Positions 32,945 to 46,049 of a stretch of 64,000 nt of DNA are shown piece after piece. The DNA is from Torreya grandis (taxonomy: Eukaryota; Streptophyta; Pinopsida; Cupressales; Taxaceae): the NCBI GenBank assembly GCA_037957365.1, contig JARHVA010000122.1:7543501-7607500 (forward strand), written 5' to 3'. Both the position numbers and the translations under genes were made by a program. Position 1 is the first letter of the stretch. Each line of letters begins with the position of its first letter. The notes beneath the pieces were generated by a model. That model saw nothing but the letters and a program-made list of their open reading frames with translations. It was not told the DNA's origin and ran no database searches.

Positions 32945-34640
32945 TGGGAAAACATTTCATTTTCCTATATAAATGTGTTCAAATAAATAGACTTACACCT
33001 GTAAGTCTCGGAGGTATAAATGTCAATTAGAGGACAAGAAGTTATCTCTTCACTATAAAAACATTGCATTTCAAGACTCATCACTACAACTTGTGCCACA
33101 TATTCATATCCAAGGTTACATCAATGAGATCTAGGGTGAAATTATATGGATTTTAAATACATTTGAGTGTTTTTTTGTTTCATCCAAATGACTTACATAT
33201 TCCATTTTATGCATGTCTAATGTTAGGCTAAAAAAATACATTTTTCTTGTTTTGGGAATGGTGTTCTTGATGCCTAAATGGGTGGTGGGTCTCTCAACCA
33301 GGTGTGATCAGAGGCCAAGAACCTAGTCCTAGATGTTATCCACCACCCCAAACATTTTTTAAATTCCATTTTTGAGCCATGAATTACCATAGGTGGAGTT
33401 ATCCAACTGTATCTTTAACTTTGACAACATTTGTTGTCAGTGTTTTCAAGATTTTTAAACAATAGTGAAAACATGGTTTTGGGTGGATTTGTATGTTTTG
33501 GTCATGGAATAACATGTAATTTTATATATATTCATTTTTTAATTGATGTATTTTCACTTGGAGGTCCTATATGTACAAATTCTAATTGGAGGACAAGAAC
33601 TTATCTCTTCACTGCAAAAAAGTTGCATTTCTAGACCCATCACTATAACTTGTGCCATGGATATATATTCAAATTTACATAGATGTGATCTAGGTTTAAA
33701 TTATAGGTCTTAAATATGCACATGATGGTTCTTTTGGTTCATCCAAATTACTTTTGGTTTCCATTTTACACATATCTAAAGTTAAGTTAAAAAATGCATT
33801 TTTCTCATTTTTGGGAAGGGCATTCTTGAGGCCAAAATGGGTGGTGGGTCTCTTGATCAGGGATGATCAAATGCCAATAACTTTTTCCTAGACATTATCC
33901 ACCACCCAAAATGTGTTGGAAATTATATTTTTGATCCATGCATCACCAAAGGTGGATTTCTCTAACTGCAACTTTAACTTTGACAATATTTGTTGTTAAT
34001 ATTTCCACACTCCTGAGCAGTAGTGAAAACACACTTCTAGGTGTATTTGAACATTATGGTCATATAATCACATGTAATTTCATATATAGATATGTTTTAA
34101 GTTATTCATTTTCACCTAGCGGTCCTAGAGGTAGAAAATCTAGTTGCAAGATAAGAACTTATCTCTTCACATTAAAAAGGTTTCATTTTATGATTGGTCA
34201 CTACAACTTGTGCCACAAATTACTCTTCAAGGTTCCATTGACAGTTATAGTGTGAAATTAGAGTGATTTAACACACATGTGATTATTCTCATGTTTCATC
34301 AAAATTACTTATGTTTCCATTTTATGCATGCCTGAAGTTAGTCTAAGAAATTACATTTTTCTTATTTTGGAAAGGGCATTCTTGAGGTTGAAATGGGTGA
34401 TGGGTTTCTTGACCAAGCATGATTAGAGGCCAAGAAATTGGTTTTATATGTTACCTAATACCTTATACATGTTGGTAATGCTATTTTTGATCCATGAATC
34501 ACCAAAGGTACATATCTCTAACAGTAGCTTCAACTTTGACAACATTTGTTGTTAATGTTTCCATGATCCTAAACAATGATGAAAACATGATTTTGAGTGG
34601 ATTTGGGAATCATGGTAATGGGATATATTGTAATATTTAA

Positions 34641-37600
34641 TTACACCTTTCCATGTCTTGAAACCTTCTTCAAGTGACATAATGGAAATACCCCTAGGTT
34701 GTGGGTGACCTATGGCAGGGGTAAATCTCTAAAGAAGGCCATCTCCTTCTCAAACCAAGATGCACCTGATATAATATCAAGTTAAAAGTCTCTAACTTAA
34801 ACTAAAAAACCTTAATATAAACTAAAAATATGCCTTTTTCATGAAAAATGAGAAGATATTGAATTGAAACTAAAAATGGGGTGATACACCAAGATTTTAG
34901 GTCTCCTACACCTGCTCTAATATCACAAGAATAAATTCTAAAGGACTAATTTCAACTACACACTCTAATAGGCATGTTATAATAAAGGTACAATGTAAGG
35001 ATCAACCTGTATAAGGGATGAGTTATCTACAATTTCCTTATAAATGAGTCAAAGAGACTAACAAGCATCTACAATTAACCATAAATTAAGTAAAAGAAAC
35101 TAAAGACCACAATATGCCATTGAATTTCTACAATGCATAGTGAAATAATACGGAAAGAGAGGCAAATTCTATGTTTTATTGATATTTAAAGGCTTGAGCT
35201 AGTGTTACAAGTCCTAAAATGAGCAAAGTCTTGTCATACAAAAGAGGAGGGATACAAAGTGAGGCATTTCCAACCTAATTTGTAAGAAAAAAATGAGAAG
35301 AGAAAGCACTACAAGTTGTATAAATGTAGTTGTTACAACATGATTCAACCTATTCAAGAGATAAACCAGTGAAAAATGAGGCCATTAGGCCTTCTTAAAT
35401 GCATTATCCTACCATATTGATGATCTTCAATGAGAATGTGGTGTAGGAGTGGATGAGAAGGCTTACTTTTTTGCTATTTTTGTCTCTTTGAGTGCTTAAT
35501 ATGGTGAGCATGATCCTATAGAGTTTCTCCACTTGAAAATATCCTGCATTAAATATTCCAACTCATCTCCCTCTTCACTCCTTCATGTCAAAGTTTGTTA
35601 CATGGTTGACTCAAGAATAGGCCTATTATGCCTATTTTAGCCTTGAGAGTTGACTTGCCTTGATGAGCACTTCATGGGGAAGTTATATATTTGTAGGATC
35701 AACTTTCCAACACCTTAGGTCTCTATCATGGCCTTAATGGCCCTCAAACTCAACTATGGTCATACTTTACAAACCCTAATGAGTATAATTAATCTAAAAA
35801 TCACCTTGTAACTCACATAGTGGTCTTTAAGAGAGGTGGAAAACTGATATAGTGTTCTGATTATTCAAGAAGACTCCTTGAGAAACTTGGAACCTACATT
35901 TTTAAGCTTGACAATCTCCTTTATTATTTTACTCCTTATAAAGCCCAAAAACAAGCTTCTTCACCACTCAAGATGTCTTGCAACTTTGTCATGATCCACT
36001 TCATAATCTTACTAGCTTGTATGGAAGCTCATGGCTTGAGGAGACTAAATTTGAAGTTCAAATCCTATGCATTATTTATGATAACTTTGAATGACTTGGA
36101 TGTAAACTTGCCATAGATATTTAAAAGTCATAAGAGTAATATTTCAAGCCTCATATTATTGAACATATCAAGAGGTTCTTTAAGAATTGTTTCAAGCATT
36201 TAAGAAACTTGATTTTTCATGTTTGACCATTTGAAGGCAGTAGCAGGTTCACTAATCCTCTTGGAGAGCTTAACAACTATTCACTCTTTGCTTTGACCTT
36301 ACTTCTTTATCTTTTCAAGCTTGCAATATTGATCAATGAATAAACTAATTCAATTTTTATCCCTCAAGAAGCCTTCTTTATACTTGTAGTTTTATTTGGA
36401 ATTTCACACCATGCTTGAGGTTTGACATCTTTGCATCTTCTTTTTGTAGGCCTACAATTTATTCTTCATTTTCCTACATTTAATCCTCACTAATCATTAA
36501 ATTTTTGGAACAAGATATTGACCTGCAATCACCATAAATCTACCTGTAACTTAGGTCTCTACCTATAAATTTTTAAGGCATAGAACTTGTAATGTGAAGA
36601 ATAGGCTTGTAACCTATAGGTTAAGCTTTGAGAGTTCATAAACAAATCTCTAAAAATTGTAATCGTTAATAACTTTGATCAAGTTTCCATACGTTGGTAT
36701 GAAGTCTAGGTTATGTCTTGGATTCTACTAACATTTCTCCTTAAGCTTTTGATTATGATCTTACTTACCTATAACATGAAACATTACCTCATGGCCTTAT
36801 AAGTCTACAAGTGATTTTAAACCTGCAACTTATATTGATGTCCTCTTAGATACTCTTTAATTAAAATTTAAAGACCTTATAAAGTTTGTGATATCCTATA
36901 AAGACTTAAATATCATGAATCAACAACAAAACTTCTTCAACTATTACATATCTAAGTTCCTTCAAGGTACTTGAATCATCAAAACCACTATATCATGGTT
37001 TTTGGGTTTAAGGAGGGTTTTAGACCCATCTATCATCCTCCCACCTGATTGACATGATTTATCCATCCTTGTTTGGTCTGAGCATGATTGAAATATGTCT
37101 AGTTAACCTCTTGGTTTACCCCTAAACTCTTTTTATACCATGCATCAATAAGAGTAAGATTGGACGAAGGGTTTAGACATGTTTATGCTTATAAATTGTT
37201 ATTTTTTATTCCTCCATTAATTGTTTGCTTTGTTTAACCTTATTAAATCATGTAGGTGACTTTATAATACCTAGATATGGTCATATGGGTTGTGGAGGAC
37301 CCTTTTAAATATTCATTATTTCCTTGTAATCCCTTTCTCAATCCATTACTAGACTTCTTGATTACCAAACATGCATCTCTATATCCTCTTTATGCTTGAA
37401 GACTGATACTGATCAATTTTCACATGGAGACTTGAAAAAGCTTCCTTTAAGAGGCACTTGGGCATTAGAATAAGATATTGACTTGAATATCATGATGAAT
37501 CTTACATTTTTTACAAGCTAATAGTCTTATTGAATGCATGGGGTGTGTTGAGTAGAGTCATAAGGAGGTGAGAAGAGGCATGAAGACTGAATCAATTCAA

Positions 37601-40600
37601 CTTTTGCATCTTAAACATGGTCTCAAAGCATTATGGAGAGTTATGAGACCTTATAATGGTCATAAGAACTATTTAATGCATTTAAGTCACTTCAATACAT
37701 GAACCTTCAAGATATGAAAAAATTACTCTAATAGTGAACTTTGGACTTCTCTTCAACATTGCACCTCTTTTGACATTGGAGACATGTCTTCCACAAGCTT
37801 TTATGAGGCTATAATGACTTCTCGAGACTATTTAAATGATTACCCTCCCCATCATGTCATGGTGAACATAACTTATCACAACCTCATAATGTAAAACACT
37901 CATAGCTAACCCACTAGCAAGATAATATAACCATAGACTCTCATTTTGACTGCCATAACATCAATCTCAAAATCTAGGCCTACAACTACTTGAAGTTTGA
38001 AGGCATTATTGAGAACAACTAAAAAAATTTAAGGATGTTACTTTATTTCATCCTTTCCAACACAACATATTTGGAAACGTCATGGACTTATTTGAGGGTT
38101 TTGGGGCTTATTAGACCCTTCTTGTATTGAAAGAACTATTAGAGGCTACAAATCGATGCCTTGAAGGTGCCTAAAACCTAGTCTTGCTTTATACATGCTC
38201 TGAACCTTGAAGTTTGAACCCATAATGTACATACACATTATTATCAACCATATAAAATGTTTATATAGTGTATATAAGGTTTAATCTAACCCTTGGGAAG
38301 CATTATGATCTTATGGAACTAGAACTGCCATCTCTTTCCTTGTATAGGTTTTCAACTTGCTAAATTTCTTTCACTTGCCTAACAATTTATTTTGGCATGA
38401 GGTTTAGATTCATGTAAATCCTCTTGAATATCTTAATGATTTTATACAAATACATAAACACTTCAAAACATATTGTATCCTCCACTCTTTTTTATGGTAT
38501 GTGTTAATCATCTTTAAGTTTGAATCCTAAAGAGACTAAGACTGTTCATGAATCTCATGGCTTACAACCATGTTGTTTAAGATTGAAACCTGTGATCTTC
38601 ATAAAAATTTGGGAAATTGATGATATTCCTATTCTCTATAAATTTCAATTATTCATGAATACTTTTAGGCCTTTTCTTCATTGAGGACCCTACTTCTTGT
38701 ATGCAGCATGTAGAGCTCTTTAATCAAACTTGAAGCTCATTGAAACATTATTCAAAACATTATAAATTGCACTTTTATGAGTCTACATCTATGTATTTAT
38801 GGTCTTGAATTTATTAGGATTCTATTTAATCCAAAAATTATAGGTTTTGATTGAAAGATAGTTCAAGAACACAAAATAACATGATCATATAATGTTATCT
38901 TTGGAAATAGATGTTTTATTGCTCACAAAATTGTAGAAAACATATGCTTATCTCTGGGAAGAGATGTTTACTCCCATTATTAGAATACATCTATTTTTAT
39001 ACATAATTTTAAATTAGGAGGAGGATTTTTAAGCTCACCAATCTTGAGGGAGATGAAGTGGTTCAACTTCCATGATTTACAACAACACAGAATTCAAGAA
39101 ATTACTATTTTTAGAAACTTTCTATTTTTAGATAGTACTATTAAAATTGAAATTATGGTAACTTACATTGGGTTTCAAAGGGTCAAATCCCAAAAATAAT
39201 ATCTATTTCCATCTCATCACATTCTCCTCATTCTTAGCTTTCCAATGGTTTGAATGGGGAATCAAACAGAGCTATGGTTCAAAAGTTATGGCTCCCAAAA
39301 GTTCTACCACCAATTGGGGTAGAACCATCACTTGAAGTGTCACCTGAAGTGTTTCCTAAATGAATATTGTATTGTATGAGGGCATTTTACGTAAGGGAGA
39401 ACAACTCAAAATGCATTGAACCTCACTTTTGATGTGTAGGCCTATATGTTACTTCTTAGGCTTAAAACCTCATCAAGAATGGTGACTAATGGATCCCATG
39501 GGAATGAAACCTCTTGTATATATGATTTTATATCTACATAGTTTTCTTATGACCCTAATTTGAGAGAGGGACACCTAAAAACTCATTGAAAGCCTCATCT
39601 TTAGGTCTTCAAGTATGTGTGTCTTTCATGCTTAAAACCCTATTAATTTGGGATCTTGAGGACCTACATATATGTTTTAATGGACTTGTATGTAATGTGA
39701 GAAGGTTTATATGATTTATTGAGACTGTTCATTAATAAAGACATCCCAAAATGCATTAAAACCTCACTTTTGAGTCTGCAAGCTTGTGGAGACCATCTCA
39801 AGCTTAAACCTCCATTGGAAACCTTGGCCATGGTCTTTAGGGCCCTATAACCTATAAAAAATATTTTATATTTATCATGAAGATTATTTAAATAACTAGG
39901 AAACCTAAATACACCATCTAATCTACTTCGACAAGCTCTACAACCCTAAAAAAAGGATTCACAAGCTTGTAGGGTTTTAGAGGGTTTAAGGGAAGTTTGT
40001 GGTCTTCTTGGCCATTTGATGTGATTTGAAGCTCCATAATATTTTTTAATGGCTTGATATGATTATATACATATATTTTTATCTCTTCCAATATCCACCT
40101 TTCACTATGCATCAAGAGAAACAAGACCAATCAAAAAATCATGCCTCTATCAAACTTGTTTGAAGACTATTTTGACTTCTTAGCAATGATTCATGACTCT
40201 GTTGGATTATTTTTAGTTCCTAACACCTAAAATGGAACCTTTAATGCCTCATCCTCCCTCTCCAATGGTTTTATGACCTCACATAACACTTGAGCAAAAG
40301 TAGCATGTCTCAAAAAATAGCTTGTAGAGGTTTGTGAAGGAGATTTTGGTCAATTTTGACCTTGTTTAACAATTTGGGAGCATGGATTTCATCTTTGAAG
40401 ACATATGAGAGCTTTTTATGGTTTAAGGGGACTTATAAACCTTGTTTTGTGCTTTAAAACCTTTTTAAACTCTCAATAATGTCTCAAAACAACTTGCAAT
40501 CTCTTAAAAATCCTCCTATTTGAGGGCTTTTATGTCTAGTTTTACATGTAGAGGTATCAAGGAAAGCATGAGATACCACTTTTATGCTTAAGGGAGGTGT

Positions 40601-41212
40601 AAAAACCTATTTATAAGCATTAAAACTTATAATCCTTTGCAAACATGTGCCTTTTTTATCAAAATGTACAACCTTCTTGGACTGCAACCTCATGAAAACT
40701 TGCTCCTCTCTAATCTTTACTTGAAATTTGTGGTTTTCATCCATGAATGGATCTATTTTTAATTTAAATATCCTAAAAACATATTTTAAGCCATATAATT
40801 TCCATAACCATTCTTATATTAAATTATTTTTTTGATGGTCAAGGCACTCTTCCACATTGAAGGAGAAATGAAAACCACCAAAAAGGCAAAATGAAGGGAA
40901 ATAATTATCCTTGATGCCTTTTTGACTTGTTTGTACTGATTAGAGGGGGTTATAGAGGAATTTTGAGCATTATATGACATTTTATGAGACATTAAGAAGT
41001 CTTACTCTCCAAAAATTACTTAAATGGGTTTAAATCAGACATTTTGACCTTTTACACCCTCAAATGCACTTTTAAGACCCTTTTAGTGTGTTCATGATCT
41101 TGTTATACCTCATAAGACTTATTTTAGCCTTCTTACCCATTAAAACTCACATTTTAGGACATTTTTGATTTGTTCATGAGATGACACAATTAGACCTTTG
41201 AACAAGTATTAC
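34641..41212. other. 6.6-kb gene-free decayed region between satellite copies
   Basis: No protein domain is recognisable in six frames. Sequence near 34900-34925 and 34763-34785 resembles, on the minus strand, a primer-binding site (GATATTAGAGCAGGTG-like), which may mark an eroded minus-strand LTR element. 39409-39830 is a tandem repeat, listed separately. The interval starts and ends next to 557-bp satellite sequence, so it may be an old insertion in that array. Confidence 0.45.
39409..39830. repeat. Degenerate tandem repeat, unit about 170 bp
   Basis: AAAATGCATTGAACCTCACTTTTGA-like phrases start at 39409, 39578 (diverged) and 39748. Each is followed about 45-50 bp later by a GGCTTAAAACCTCAT-like phrase. 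There are about 2.5 units. Confidence 0.65.
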
Positions 41213-41608
41213 ATTCAAGACCTGTAATTGTAACTTGTGCCACAGATTCATCTCCAAGGTTTCATTGATGTGTTTCAAGGTGAAATTAGAGGGATTTGGA
41301 ATACACATGATGGTTCTTCTAGTTCATCCAAATGAATTACAATTTCAATTTTATACATGCCTAAAGTTAGCCTAAAAATTACATTTTTCTTGTTTCGAGA
41401 AGGTTGTTCTTAAGGTTGGAATGGGGGGTGGGTCTCTTGACTAGGAATGATCAGAGGCCAAGAACTTGGTCTTGGACATTATCCACCATCTCAAAAGTTT
41501 TCACAATTCCAATTTTGAGCCATAAATCACCAAAGGTAGATTTTTCTAATTGTAACTTCAACATTGACAAAATTTGTTGTCAATGTTTCCACACTCCTAA
41601 ACACTGGA
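41213..41608. repeat. Displaced partial copy of the 557-bp satellite unit
   Basis: It begins in the GACCYRTMAYTRYAACTTGTGCC phrase and runs in order through AGATTCATCTCCAAGGTT, GGGTGGGTCTCTTGACTAGG and GAGCCATAAATCACCAAAGG to the ACATTTGTTGT anchor (41570). It ends at TGTTTCCACACTCCTAAACA. It is about 6.6 kb from the main array and in the same orientation. Confidence 0.85.
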
Positions 41609-41619
41609 GCATATATATG

Positions 41620-44600
41620 ATGAGAAGATAATAAATGGCCAAGATGAGTGCAGTGGAGAGGGAGACAACATACTTTATGAAGTGAAACAAAATAACTATA
41701 ATTATAAAAATATTCAAAGGCCTTAAGAGACATGAGAATTATAATATTTCACTACTTCAAAGGGCCAAAGAAGAGTCTCGACACAAGAATGTAAAGCATC
41801 TTCAAAGAGAGAACATCCTAAAGGAGGAGGTAGAACATAACCACTTCATGAAATATGCACAATTAAAATGTATAAGGGAATTTCAAGATGGTATAAAAGA
41901 CACAAGTATTCCATTATTTTTTTCAACTGTACTTATAATATAAATATGGTATGTCTATAAATTTAATGAATACAAAACATGAATATCAAGTCCCAAATGA
42001 TATTAAACCAGAGTATCGAGGGTATTGACATTAGAATAGTTAAATGGTGTAGCCCAATCATGAGAGACACTTCACAGTAATATATGACTCTATCTCAAAC
42101 ATTATACTCTTTTCTCCCATATAGTTTTAATTACAACACATATTCAAATATTATAAGCTAGTATTAATAAATTACATGAATAAAATATTAAAGGCAATCA
42201 TATTTAAATATGACCATACAACCATAAAATTTAGTTTTGCAATAATAATGTGAGCCAAATTTTATGTGGAAAGATAATCACCATAAAATGTGAATATGCA
42301 TATATGCATTCATAAAATTCATAAAGGCATATAAAATAAGAACACAATAGAATGTAAAATGAATGCCATATAGGTATACAATTACAATAACACATACATT
42401 ACCATATAGATGTATACAAAACTACATCATTTAAAAACATAATAGAATGTCTAGTGAATGTCTTATATGCATAAAATGCCTAAAATACATACATTGCCAT
42501 ATAGACATACAAATAAGTACATCATATAAAGCATTGTACTCATAAAATAGTCTCCATTTATTTGCATTCCTTGAAGAAGACTCTCCCTAGGATGCCTTGC
42601 TCGTATATGGAGATGCCTTAGATGCCTTAGATTCCTCCAAGGTCTAATTGTGGGTATTTTTATGCTCGTAGCTCACCTTTAGTTGAACCTATTCTAATAC
42701 AAATATTATTAGAAAATTTACATACTATACATGCAATCAAGTCATAAATTAATTTTAAACTAGAATACAAAAATGATTTAAACATGCACTTCTTACAATC
42801 TCTTGCTCATGTTCAATCTGTGCCTAACATATAATAGGGTCAGTGACAGGTCAAGGTGCACGAATAGGCATGTGAAATAGGATATAAACATGAGAATATG
42901 CCTTGCTAATAATTTTAATGGGACTATCAAATGTCATAGGAAAACCTTGCATACACTACATTCACATAAGTTGTATTTACCCAAGTATGTAGTAAAATTA
43001 TTAAAATAAGTCTATTTTTACAATTCAAAATTAGAAGTTGACATGTACCTCAACAAGTGCCATGTAAATTAAATTGCAATAGAAATGCCTATGTCTATCT
43101 CAGCCCATAGAGATGGAGGAGTGTTTACTATGGTCATCAATTGAACAAACAACCTTGCTTAGTTTGTTAGAAAATATTGAAGATATATGACAAATTTTTA
43201 TCCTTTATTAAACCCATAATCAGTTAAAACAAATTTAAAAACTTTAAAAAAGAGTGTAGTTGTTGATGTGATTATCTTAACCTCTAAAACTCTAGTCACT
43301 TTCTTGATTTATTCATTATCCTATATACATGCACTGTCACTTGTGTGTTTTTAAACTTCTCTATCTCAAGTTAGTACCCTATGTGGTTGGAAGTAGATTT
43401 AAAAAGAGAATAAAAATATGAAAAGAGACTCACAAAATTATGGGAAAAATGGTCAAAAGGACTTAGGAATAAAATAGACCAAGATTGTACTATTTAATAA
43501 TAGTTTAATTGAGAAAGACGTCATTAGACATTGAAGGAGACTACCTATAAGGTTGATCAATATTAGTTTAGGGATTTTCTCTCTATATCTTTCAACACAT
43601 CTCACACATATATTTTTCTTTCACATCACTTCATTCAAATTTTAATTTGAACATGTATGAATGTTAGTCAAGAGTATATATCTATATAAATAAACACATG
43701 TACATAGACTATAATATTAACTCAAAATTTTACCTTTGTATATGTAAATGGTGGCCTACTAACATTGACAAATGTAGTAGTGGATGACTCACAAGCTAGC
43801 TTTGCATATGTAAACATTAGTTGTCTAAGATCCACAAATACAATTTTGGATCATGAAGATGTAGCCATCATCTTCTCCTGTAACATAAAACTTACATATA
43901 TATTATTCATTTTCTATGTAAATTAATTGTTAGCTTTTAAATACAAATATAACTTAAATTTAACATGACATTTGTATAAAAAAATGCCTGCATATGTGAA
44001 GTGACCAACGTGTGCACACCAAATTTATGTGTCAAAAACACATTGATCATGAGTATATCATCTAAGCCCTTAGAATCACCACCATCATCATTTAAATGTC
44101 TAATACATATAATGCCATAATATTTTCAATGGTGAGGTTAGGTATGCACACTAGGTGGAGTATCTCCAACATCAATCTCAAAAAGCCTACTCATATACTG
44201 AATGAGTGTGTCATTAAGAGTACTAAGTGCATGCAAAGTGTCAATCTCCATGACCTCATTTACCAAAAAGTGGATCTTAAGTTGAAGTGGATTTTTGGTA
44301 TGGATCCTTGTAGATTAATTAGGCACACGATGTGTGCCTGGTCAATATTTTGTAGAGCCTCTCCCTCAGCCTTGAAACTCACCATAGTAAAAATAGTTGG
44401 GAATCTCATTGAGGACAAACTCACAATTGAGTTTTCTCAAAAAATATAATGGGACCCCATGGTTTTTACATGGTGGGTAATCAAACACCATTCACCATTG
44501 ATCCTAAAAATTATTTCTAATTAAATTGTGTTTGCATCGGTGGATTGGGAAATGTTTAGTGGATACTAAAAAAATTGCATTAGTTGTTAGGTATATTAAT

Positions 44601-44705
44601 AAGTCACAAATTAGGTCTTTTGATATTTATTTATCCTTCACCTCACATATTAACAAATTATCAGCATAGTAAGCCCTATATCTATACCTATATAATTTCC
44701 ATCTA
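41620..44705. other. AT-rich gene-free region
   Basis: No recognisable domain. The 117-codon frame at 44096-44449 has no motif I can identify and weak coding character, so I do not call it a gene. Two 95-bp units (AACAYAATAGAATGT at 42341 and 42436) form a local tandem duplication containing ACATACATT..CCATATAGA. Confidence 0.5.
42341..42535. repeat. 95-bp tandem duplication
   Basis: The two units are collinear with substitutions, anchored by AACAYAATAGAATGT at 42341 and 42436 and by ACATACATTRCCATATAGA in each. Confidence 0.65.
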
Positions 44706-44710
44706 TCAAT

Positions 44711-45888
44711 TGTTAGGTTGTGGAGCTAAAAGCTTCACTGATGTAGACATGGAGGAGGTCATTGGGAGAGGTTGATGAGTGTCACAGACACCGGCGTCGA
44801 TCAGGCCAACCGACATCGATAGGATTAGACAGAAGAGCAATCGACCTCAGTCAGGGATCGGCCAGCGTCGACACCTCCAGGCAGACAAGGACCGACGTCG
44901 ATCGCCTGTGTGGTTCAAAATTGTGAGTGTTACGGATAGTTTGTTAACGAACTGAGTGTTTGCATGTTGAGGGCTAATTTTAGACTCAAAGCTACGGATC
45001 CAATTATTTTAATTAGGTGTCTAATTATTGTTTGCATGAGATCTATTTAAGAGACTCCTAGGTTATATTGTAAAGTGTGATAGAGAGTAAGAGAGCAAAT
45101 ATTAGCTCCTTCTATGTGTGAAGAGAGCATGGTGTGTTCCTCCTAGTGCCACAGTGCCAAGTGTGGGTACTAGTTTTGGAGAATCAGAAGGGTTCTTCAT
45201 GTATGTAGGATCTTGGTCAGCAGGGTGTGCATGGCTACTTTTGGAGATCTACATGGGTAAGTAAGATCATTGATCTACAGGTGTATGTGTGTGCATGATC
45301 CAGGTTTGCAGGTGTGTAGAACCAAATTGATTTGCAGGTGTGCAAGATCAGGGAGGACAACAACACAACAGGGAGCAGAATTAGGTGGGATCTACTTGGA
45401 GTACGGTGTGTACTCGGTTGGAGAGCAAAGAAGAAGGCAAGGTAGTTCCTTCAATAAGTAAGATCGTTTGAGTTGCAGGTTGTTGCAGGTTCTGGGGAGA
45501 TCTACTTGAAGTACGATTGTGTACTTGGAGTGTGTGGAGCACTTGTGGAGTGCGGGAGCACTGGTGTACTGGCAGTAGTGGATACTGACTGGTTGGAGGT
45601 GAACACCAACTCTGTGTTTGAGTTGTGTGTTGGGACCATAAGAGAGAGAGCTTTGAGGAGAGAATTACTGTTCACTTGAGGTGTGGGAAGCCTCTGAGAG
45701 GTGGTGAAGAAGAAGTGGCATCTTCTTTATTGTATTCTTTTCTGTATGAGTATTAATACAAGATTGTGTATTGTCTCTCATATTCTTTGTTGTTTCTGGT
45801 TTCTAGTTACTTGTTACTTCTGGTTAATTCCGCATCTTAAGTTGCTTGTATATGGTAATCAATTATGTACTTCCATGGGTTCCTAATA
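44711..45888 (+). repeat. Element E 5' LTR
   Basis: It pairs with 47974-49152 (1178 and 1179 bp). The terminal CA of the 3' LTR is TA here, a C-to-T change. A CCGACATCG/CCGACGTCG cluster lies at 44789-44913, upstream of a TATTTAAG box at about 45045. Several small ORFs inside are repeated in the other LTR and are not genes. Confidence 0.93.
44789..44913. promoter_or_regulatory. CCGACRTCG-type cluster in E 5' LTR
   Basis: ACCGGCGTCGATC, ACCGACATCGAT, ATCGACCTCAGTC, CAGCGTCGAC and ACCGACGTCGATC occur about every 28 bp. The 3' LTR copy (about 48050-48170) reads TGACGTCGGTC, ACCGACGTCGATC, GCCGACATCGAC and ATCGACGTCGGTC. The core matches the clusters in gypsy-type B and D, although E is copia-type. 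Confidence 0.5.
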
Positions 45889-45950
45889 GTTGGTATCAGA
45901 GCGAGGTTGTTGGCTCATAGCTTGATACCACTAATAGTTGGTATCAGAGC
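45883..45950 (+). promoter_or_regulatory. Duplicated LTR-end/primer-binding site of element E
   Basis: The 20-mer CTAATAGTTGGTATCAGAGC occurs at 45883-45902, spanning the LTR end and primer-binding site, and exactly again at 45931-45950. CTTGATACCA (45921-45930) is a near inverted copy, so the second site can fold into a stem-loop. Confidence 0.9.
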
Positions 45951-46049
45951 TAAGGTTGCAGGGAGCAGGTTTGTGTTTGGTTACAGATCACTCTCAGGGG
46001 TTTCTGATTGAGTGGGAGTATAGCAACGACAGAAGAAAGTAGGCTATGA

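Larger units (their letters stand above)
28241..34640. repeat. Tandem array, unit about 557 bp, split by element D
   Basis: The anchor ACATTTGTTRTT falls at 28242, 28800, 33427, 33986 (ATATTTG) and 34542. After removing element D and one target copy (4074 bp), spacings are about 558, 553, 559 and 556 bp. Each unit carries the same ordered phrases: GTGAAAACATGATTTTGAGTG, GGTCATGGGAT, GGACAAGAACTTATCTCTTC, CAACTTGTGCC, TTCATCCAAATGAC, GGGTGGTGGGTCTCT, GAGCCATGAATCACC. There are four full units and a partial last one. The small ORFs in it repeat with the unit and show no known domain. Confidence 0.9.

Noticed and set aside
28241..34640. Possible CRISPR-like array
   Set aside because: The repeats are long adjoining units of about 557 bp in plant DNA, without short identical repeats and unique spacers.
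44096..44449. 117-codon ORF
   Set aside because: No recognisable motif, AT-rich context and equally plausible broken frames on the other strand; not supported as a gene.
45270..45886. Several 60-70-codon ORFs in the E LTRs
   Set aside because: They recur in altered form in the other LTR copy and reflect LTR sequence, not genes.
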